Assembly (NCBI GenBank): GCA_964654665.1
Contig: CAZZKV010000024.1
Coordinates: 1-45,205, forward strand
Direction: 5' to 3'
DNA from: CALCKU01 sp964654665
GTDB lineage: Bacteria; Pseudomonadota; Alphaproteobacteria; Caulobacterales; Maricaulaceae
DNA length: 45,205 bases
The notes beneath the pieces were generated by a model that had not been told where the DNA came from, did no database searches, and was given only the letters and a program-made list of their open reading frames with translations. Of this stretch, positions 41,554 to 45,205 are shown piece by piece; position 1 is the stretch's first letter, and the number at the start of each line of letters is the position of its first letter. The translations under genes and the position numbers were made by a program.

Positions 41554-41979
41554 ATGGCAGAACCGGTAATTGTAAAAGAACGGCCCGGCGGGCTTTATAC
41601 AAATGATGTAATAACAACACGGGGGCATCATCTTTATGCCGATGAACCCTTGAGCTATGGAAGCTCCGACCTTGGTCCTTCTCCTTTTGAATATTTAAGC
41701 GCGGCCTTAGGAGCGTGTACGAATATGACATTACGCATGTATATTGGGCGTAAAAAGTGGTCCGTAGATAGGGTATCCGTTGAGGTCATTCATAAAAAGG
41801 TTTCCCGCGGGGATGAACCGCCGCGTGATGTTTTTACGCGGATTATTACTATAGAAGGCGATATTGACAGGGTCCAACGTGCACGCCTTCTGGAAATTGC
41901 CAATAAATGTCCCGTTCACAAGACATTGGAAGCGGGCAGTGAAGTCATAACCAAAGAGAAAGAAACGGCGCCGACCTAA
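41554..41979 (+). CDS. OsmC/Ohr family protein
   Basis: 141 aa, normal OsmC length. The two redox cysteines of the family are at C55 (L-G-A-C-T-N-M-T) and C119 (N-K-C-P-V-H). The Y-E/F-Y-L-S-A-A-L-G helix before the first is also typical. OsmC-type proteins reduce organic hydroperoxides using dithiols, or bind acyl groups. It follows the ATP12 gene by 14 nt in the same direction and overlaps the stop of the convergent GH5 gene by 4 nt. Together with oxyR in the neighbourhood it suggests a modest oxidative-stress theme. Confidence 0.9.
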   Translation: MAEPVIVKERPGGLYTNDVITTRGHHLYADEPLSYGSSDLGPSPFEYLSAALGACTNMTLRMYIGRKKWSVDRVSVEVIHKKVSRGDEPPRDVFTRIITIEGDIDRVQRARLLEIANKCPVHKTLEAGSEVITKEKETAPT

Positions 41980-43043
41980 GGTCCCATTAAGGCGGGTAAC
42001 ATTCCAGGCAACCATTGATTACGCTGGATATCAAACATATTAAAGGCCCCAGCATAATCCCAAGCACACCAACTCATACCAGCGGCTTCGATTGTTTTGC
42101 GGCGTGTGCGTATCCATGTTGCACGCTCATTCACAGGGACTTTATTGATGACACCAAATTCACCAACCAATATCGCCATACCCGTTTGGCGCTGGAAGGT
42201 CTTAGCTAATCCGTAAACTTCGGCAAGATCAGCAGCATCCGCCCGCCCACCCCATTTTCGACCCAAAGGCATGACGGGTGTACTCCATTCTGCGCCTTGA
42301 TGCGTAAATTCATGCGGGCCGTAATCATGGAATGTCGCCACAAGGTTTGAATCATTAGGCCAGCGCACTGCGCTTAATGTATCAACTGCATTCCAACTAT
42401 TACCCCCAAAAATTACGGCGCGAGACGGGTTGGTTTTTCGGATGATAGAAAGGGCATCAGCATAGAGCGGATTGAGCGTGCGCATATCGATGGCATTTGT
42501 TGGTTCATTAAATAACTCGAAATAAACTGTCGGAGGTGCAGGCGCGAAGACATGCGCAATCTGATCCCAAATGGCCAAAAAGCGTGCCCGTTCACCGCGT
42601 GGGTTTTGAATCAGATCGTCATAGTGATGCACATCTAAAATAACACCTAGACCATTCCCTTGGGCTTGGGCTGTTACCTGCTTGATACGCTCCATAAATG
42701 CCGGATCAATCGGATAAGGTGCCCGCCGTGATGTATGAGCATCCCAACGTATTGGAATCCGTACCGTATCAAAACCGACCCTTTTGATATTTCTAAAATC
42801 GGTAGCCCGGATTTTAAACCCCCAATCGCCCTCATTATCAGCTTCCAGCGCATTGCCCATATTAATACAACGTTTAACAGGAAAATAAGGGCTATTGCGC
42901 AGACGGTTCTGAGGTACCATGACCTCTCCTGTCTGGGCGAGTTTTATTGACACCTCTGGAGGTGAATTTTCAGATGCACTACAGGCATTAAGCAGGGCCA
43001 CACTGGCCATTAGCAATAGACGTCTATACATCGTAAATTTCAT
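41976..43043 (-). CDS. Glycoside hydrolase family 5-like (cellulase-type) lipoprotein
   Basis: 355 aa from the ATG at 43043; an in-frame GTG lies two codons upstream and another ATG four codons later, and none has a clear ribosome site. Lipobox L-N-A-C (Cys21) makes it an exported lipoprotein. GH5 landmarks follow: R-I-P-I-R-W, D-V-H-H-Y, the acid/base Glu in F-E-L-F-N-E-P (E180) and the nucleophile in V-G-E-F-G-V (E295). It would cleave beta-glucan or mannan-like polysaccharide at the cell surface or in the periplasm. No other polysaccharide-use genes are close by. Confidence 0.87.
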   Translation of the reverse strand: MKFTMYRRLLLMASVALLNACSASENSPPEVSIKLAQTGEVMVPQNRLRNSPYFPVKRCINMGNALEADNEGDWGFKIRATDFRNIKRVGFDTVRIPIRWDAHTSRRAPYPIDPAFMERIKQVTAQAQGNGLGVILDVHHYDDLIQNPRGERARFLAIWDQIAHVFAPAPPTVYFELFNEPTNAIDMRTLNPLYADALSIIRKTNPSRAVIFGGNSWNAVDTLSAVRWPNDSNLVATFHDYGPHEFTHQGAEWSTPVMPLGRKWGGRADAADLAEVYGLAKTFQRQTGMAILVGEFGVINKVPVNERATWIRTRRKTIEAAGMSWCAWDYAGAFNMFDIQRNQWLPGMLPALMGP

Positions 43044-43156
43044 AGACACGAATCATGCAGAAACTATGCCATATAAAGGGTATTTATGGGCATGAACGTT
43101 GTAGTTTTTGGAAATTAAGGGGTTCCGTCCGCAAGCAACTCTGGATAGATAGCCCT

Positions 43157-43678
43157 ATGTTAAAAACGATACCCTCTCTCTTATTGCGTCCATCTGGCCG
43201 GATTGGCCAAAAGGATTTCTGGATTGGACTGGTTGTTTTTATGATTTTAATACTAAGCTTTAATTTTGGACTACGATTGCAGGGTAATTCGGTATGGGCC
43301 TTTCTCATCTCTTTGCCCTTTCCCTTTATTGCCATCCATATGACCTATAGTCTTTATGGTAAACGTCTGCATGATATGGGACACAGTGTCTGGCCACTAA
43401 CCGGTATGATTGTAAGCCTGATATGTGTCGCAATTATTGTTATGCTAGCTTTTGGTGGGTCCGAATATTTTAATGAATTTTCCCAATATGGGCGAAAAGA
43501 TGAAATAAATCCGGCGGTGCGTAACGCTATTATCGAACGTTACCAAGCCCGTATGGCTCAAAGCCATAATGTAGTGAGCGGGGTGATGATGGCAATTATT
43601 ACTGGCTTTACACTATGGTGTGGTTTGTCAAAATCGCAAAAGCTAAACAATAAATATGGCCCAGCATTAACTCTATAA
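43157..43678 (+). CDS. DUF805-like membrane protein, copy 1
   Basis: 173 aa from the ATG at 43157, which puts the conserved R-P-S-G-R-I-G-Q-K-D-F-W lead directly before helix 1, as in DUF805 proteins; the longer in-frame start adds an unlikely Cys-rich leader. Helices at about 22-42, 49-66, 80-105 and 142-160, with the family motif G-K-R-L-H-D-M-G-H-S-x-W after the second. Function unknown; DUF805 proteins are inner-membrane proteins of unclear role. Confidence 0.85.
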   Translation: MLKTIPSLLLRPSGRIGQKDFWIGLVVFMILILSFNFGLRLQGNSVWAFLISLPFPFIAIHMTYSLYGKRLHDMGHSVWPLTGMIVSLICVAIIVMLAFGGSEYFNEFSQYGRKDEINPAVRNAIIERYQARMAQSHNVVSGVMMAIITGFTLWCGLSKSQKLNNKYGPALTL

Positions 43679-43768
43679 CCGATTAGACCTGTATTCTCCG
43701 GCAGCGATTTTGCTTGAAATCCTGCCATTTTCTGTCACCTTATCCCTAACTATAAACGGGAGAGACTT

Positions 43769-44284
43769 ATGGGTAATTTATTATTTTCACCAAACGGACG
43801 AACCAACCCGGGGGATTTTATAAAAGGGATCATGATTTTGGCTGTGATAAGCGCTGTATTGACCATTATACAAATGATCAATTTTTCAGCCGGGTCGTTG
43901 CTTAGTATGCTTAGTATTTTACTGCTTTACCCGCTTTTTTGCCTGTTAATCAAACGCAGTCATGATGCCGGTAAAAGCGGCTGGATGAGTCTTGTATGGT
44001 TTATTATTTTTCTAATCATTGTTGGCGGGATTTCTTATATTGCACAAATAATGACAATGGGAGATCTGAAAGGACAAATGGATGCGGCGAGCAAAGCTGC
44101 CGCTGAGTCCGGTGATTTCGCGGCAATATTGGAAGTCTCAAAAGAGTTCGGCCCACAGATCGCTAAAAAAACAGCGATTCCATCAGCTATTGCAGGACTA
44201 GTGGGCTCTTATGTCTTTGCTATGATTATCAATATGATCAATAAACGTGATGATCATGAAAACCAATATGGGTCAGCATCTTAA
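43769..44284 (+). CDS. DUF805-like membrane protein, copy 2
   Basis: 171 aa. It shares the overall plan of the preceding gene: S-P-N-G-R-T-N-P-G-D-F lead, helices at about 18-38, 45-62, 72-95 and 132-158, and the motif I-K-R-S-H-D-A-G-K-S-G-W. A loop of about 35 residues rich in Ala and charged residues separates helices 3 and 4. Ribosome site GGGAGAG. It is followed by a good terminator and is probably in tandem with, rather than fused to, copy 1. Confidence 0.85.
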   Translation: MGNLLFSPNGRTNPGDFIKGIMILAVISAVLTIIQMINFSAGSLLSMLSILLLYPLFCLLIKRSHDAGKSGWMSLVWFIIFLIIVGGISYIAQIMTMGDLKGQMDAASKAAAESGDFAAILEVSKEFGPQIAKKTAIPSAIAGLVGSYVFAMIINMINKRDDHENQYGSAS

Positions 44285-44303
44285 TCGGCTCAGAATAGAA
44301 ACG

Positions 44304-44332
44304 AAAACCCGTCTTAATCGGCGGGTTTTTTT
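44304..44332 (+). terminator. Terminator between DUF805 gene and convergent lipB
   Basis: 8-bp stem AAAACCCG (44304-44311) / CGGGTTTT (44322-44329) with a 10-nt loop, then T run to 44332. The lipB stop codon (44316-44314) lies in the loop. The minus strand also yields a T-rich exit, so it may act in both directions. Confidence 0.85.
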
Positions 44333-44988
44333 ATGGGAGAAAATAGCATCTCGAATTGGGCCGCTAAATGATTATCCAAAACAGCCATATCCTCGCCTTT
44401 GCCAAGAGCTTTCAAACTTGTCACACCATGGTCCTGAATACCACAGGGTACAATTCCATTAAAATGGGATAAATCAGGGGCAACATTAATACTGATGCCA
44501 TGAAAACTAACCCATTTTTTTAGGCGTACGCCAATAGCGGCAATTTTCTCTTCGCGGCCATCTGCATGTGTGACCCAAACACCAACCCGCCCGCTACGCC
44601 GCTCGGCTATGACATCACAACACGATAACGTATTCATAATCCAGTGTTCGAGCCCACGTATAAAGGTAGACACATCGCGGCCTCGTCGGCGCAAATCCAG
44701 CATCACATAAGCCACGCGTTGCCCCGGCCCATGATAGGTATATTGCCCGCCGCGCCCAGTATTAAAAACATCAAACCGTTCAGGGTCTGTCAAATCTTTT
44801 GGTTGAGCACTTGTCCCTGCCGTATAGAGCGGAGGGTGTTCTAACAACCAAACACATTCATTGGCGTGGCTCGCGGCTATATCACGCGCACGGGTTTGCA
44901 TAAAATTTACAGCGTCAAGATAGGGCACAAGCCCCGTAGAGATGCGCCAATCCACAGGAATATCTGAATATAATGAACCATGATCCAT
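44314..44988 (-). CDS. lipB: Lipoyl(octanoyl) transferase LipB
   Basis: 224 aa from the ATG at 44988, close to the usual length; an in-frame ATG at 45030 would add 14 residues. The G-G-Q-Y-T-Y-H-G-P-G-Q block holds conserved H86. K148 is in E-E-K-I-A-A-I-G-V-R, and the acyl-thioester C182 is in G-I-V-P-C-G-I-Q. It moves octanoyl from acyl carrier protein to lipoyl domains of 2-oxoacid dehydrogenases in the cytoplasm; lipA is not in this window. No good ribosome site is visible at either start. Confidence 0.95.
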   Translation of the reverse strand: MDHGSLYSDIPVDWRISTGLVPYLDAVNFMQTRARDIAASHANECVWLLEHPPLYTAGTSAQPKDLTDPERFDVFNTGRGGQYTYHGPGQRVAYVMLDLRRRGRDVSTFIRGLEHWIMNTLSCCDVIAERRSGRVGVWVTHADGREEKIAAIGVRLKKWVSFHGISINVAPDLSHFNGIVPCGIQDHGVTSLKALGKGEDMAVLDNHLAAQFEMLFSPIKKPAD

Positions 44989-45093
44989 AAGAGGATTGTG
45001 TGGTCGGGTCGAGAAAAAAGCAAGCGGCATAAAAAGCAAAATTGACGCTTCACAAAAGCTGAATTGATGGCTATATGGCGCGAACCTTAATGT

Positions 45094-45180
45094 GCGGCCG
45101 TGGCGGAATTGGTAGACGCGCAGCGTTGAGGTCGCTGTGGGGTAAAACCCGTGGAAGTTCGAGTCTTCTCGGCCGCACCA
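45094..45180 (+). tRNA. tRNA-Leu (anticodon GAG)
   Basis: 87-nt class II tRNA. The 7-bp acceptor stem GCGGCCG/CGGCCGC is perfect; a D-arm with GGTAGACGC, an anticodon stem around the loop TTGAGGT (anticodon GAG, reading CUC/CUU), a variable arm, and the T-loop GTTCGAGTC follow. The discriminator is A, and CCA is encoded (45178-45180). Confidence 0.97.
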
Positions 45181-45205
45181 TTATACTCCCTAAAATAGAC
45201 CCTAA

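Overview
The window looks like chromosomal DNA of an alphaproteobacterium with moderate-to-low GC. It is gene-dense, with many 4-nt ATGA same-strand overlaps and several overlapping convergent stops. The lineage is inferred from an ATP12-type F1-ATPase assembly chaperone, an NDUFA9-like complex I epimerase, a DUF1134/EipA protein, a phoR...phoU-phoB arrangement and many TonB-dependent receptors. A marine Hyphomonadales/Maricaulales-type (Robiginitomaculum-like) host fits, but that is a guess from gene content. I see no phage, IS element, integron or CRISPR array.

Layout. 1-214: no confident gene, possibly the start of a minus-strand gene leaving the window. 215-2035 (minus): an acyl-CoA thioesterase-like protein and a hormone-sensitive-lipase-type esterase, translated as a pair. 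2109-10483 (minus): a tripartite RND efflux system (outer-membrane factor, adaptor, pump) followed by an exported M13 metallopeptidase and a clear terminator. 10669-13619 (plus): phoR, a three-repeat Pho box, phoU and phoB. The pstCAB genes often found between phoR and phoU are absent. A large orphan TonB receptor follows (13754-16294) with its own terminator.

16380-21083 (plus): a cobalamin riboswitch followed by btuB, btuF, btuC and btuD, a complete vitamin B12 import operon. 21080-22729 (minus): a LysE-type exporter and a radical SAM enzyme with extra C-terminal cysteines. 22878-24096 (plus): a compact four-gene operon, divergent from the radical SAM gene. It encodes a 57-aa CxxC/single-membrane-helix protein, two paralogous four-helix membrane proteins and a small XRE repressor, behind a promoter carrying two copies of a palindromic operator. 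This is the best candidate here for an undescribed system.

24165-31420: sirtuin deacylase, low-molecular-weight phosphatase, NDUFA9-like epimerase, exported methyltransferase-like lipoprotein, glutamate dehydrogenase family enzyme, a 536-aa orphan lipoprotein and a YgjP-type metallopeptidase. 31562-36763: flavin monooxygenase, quinone oxidoreductase, and a thiolase-SDR-MaoC operon that looks like a lipid or acyl-CoA oxidation module. 36819-41979: membrane protein, EipA, OxyR (both redox cysteines kept), TPR-2OG oxygenase, ATP12 chaperone and OsmC. 41976-45180: GH5-like lipoprotein, two DUF805 membrane proteins, lipoyl transferase LipB and a tRNA-Leu(GAG).

All names rest on motif reading of the translated sequence and family knowledge. 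No database search was run.
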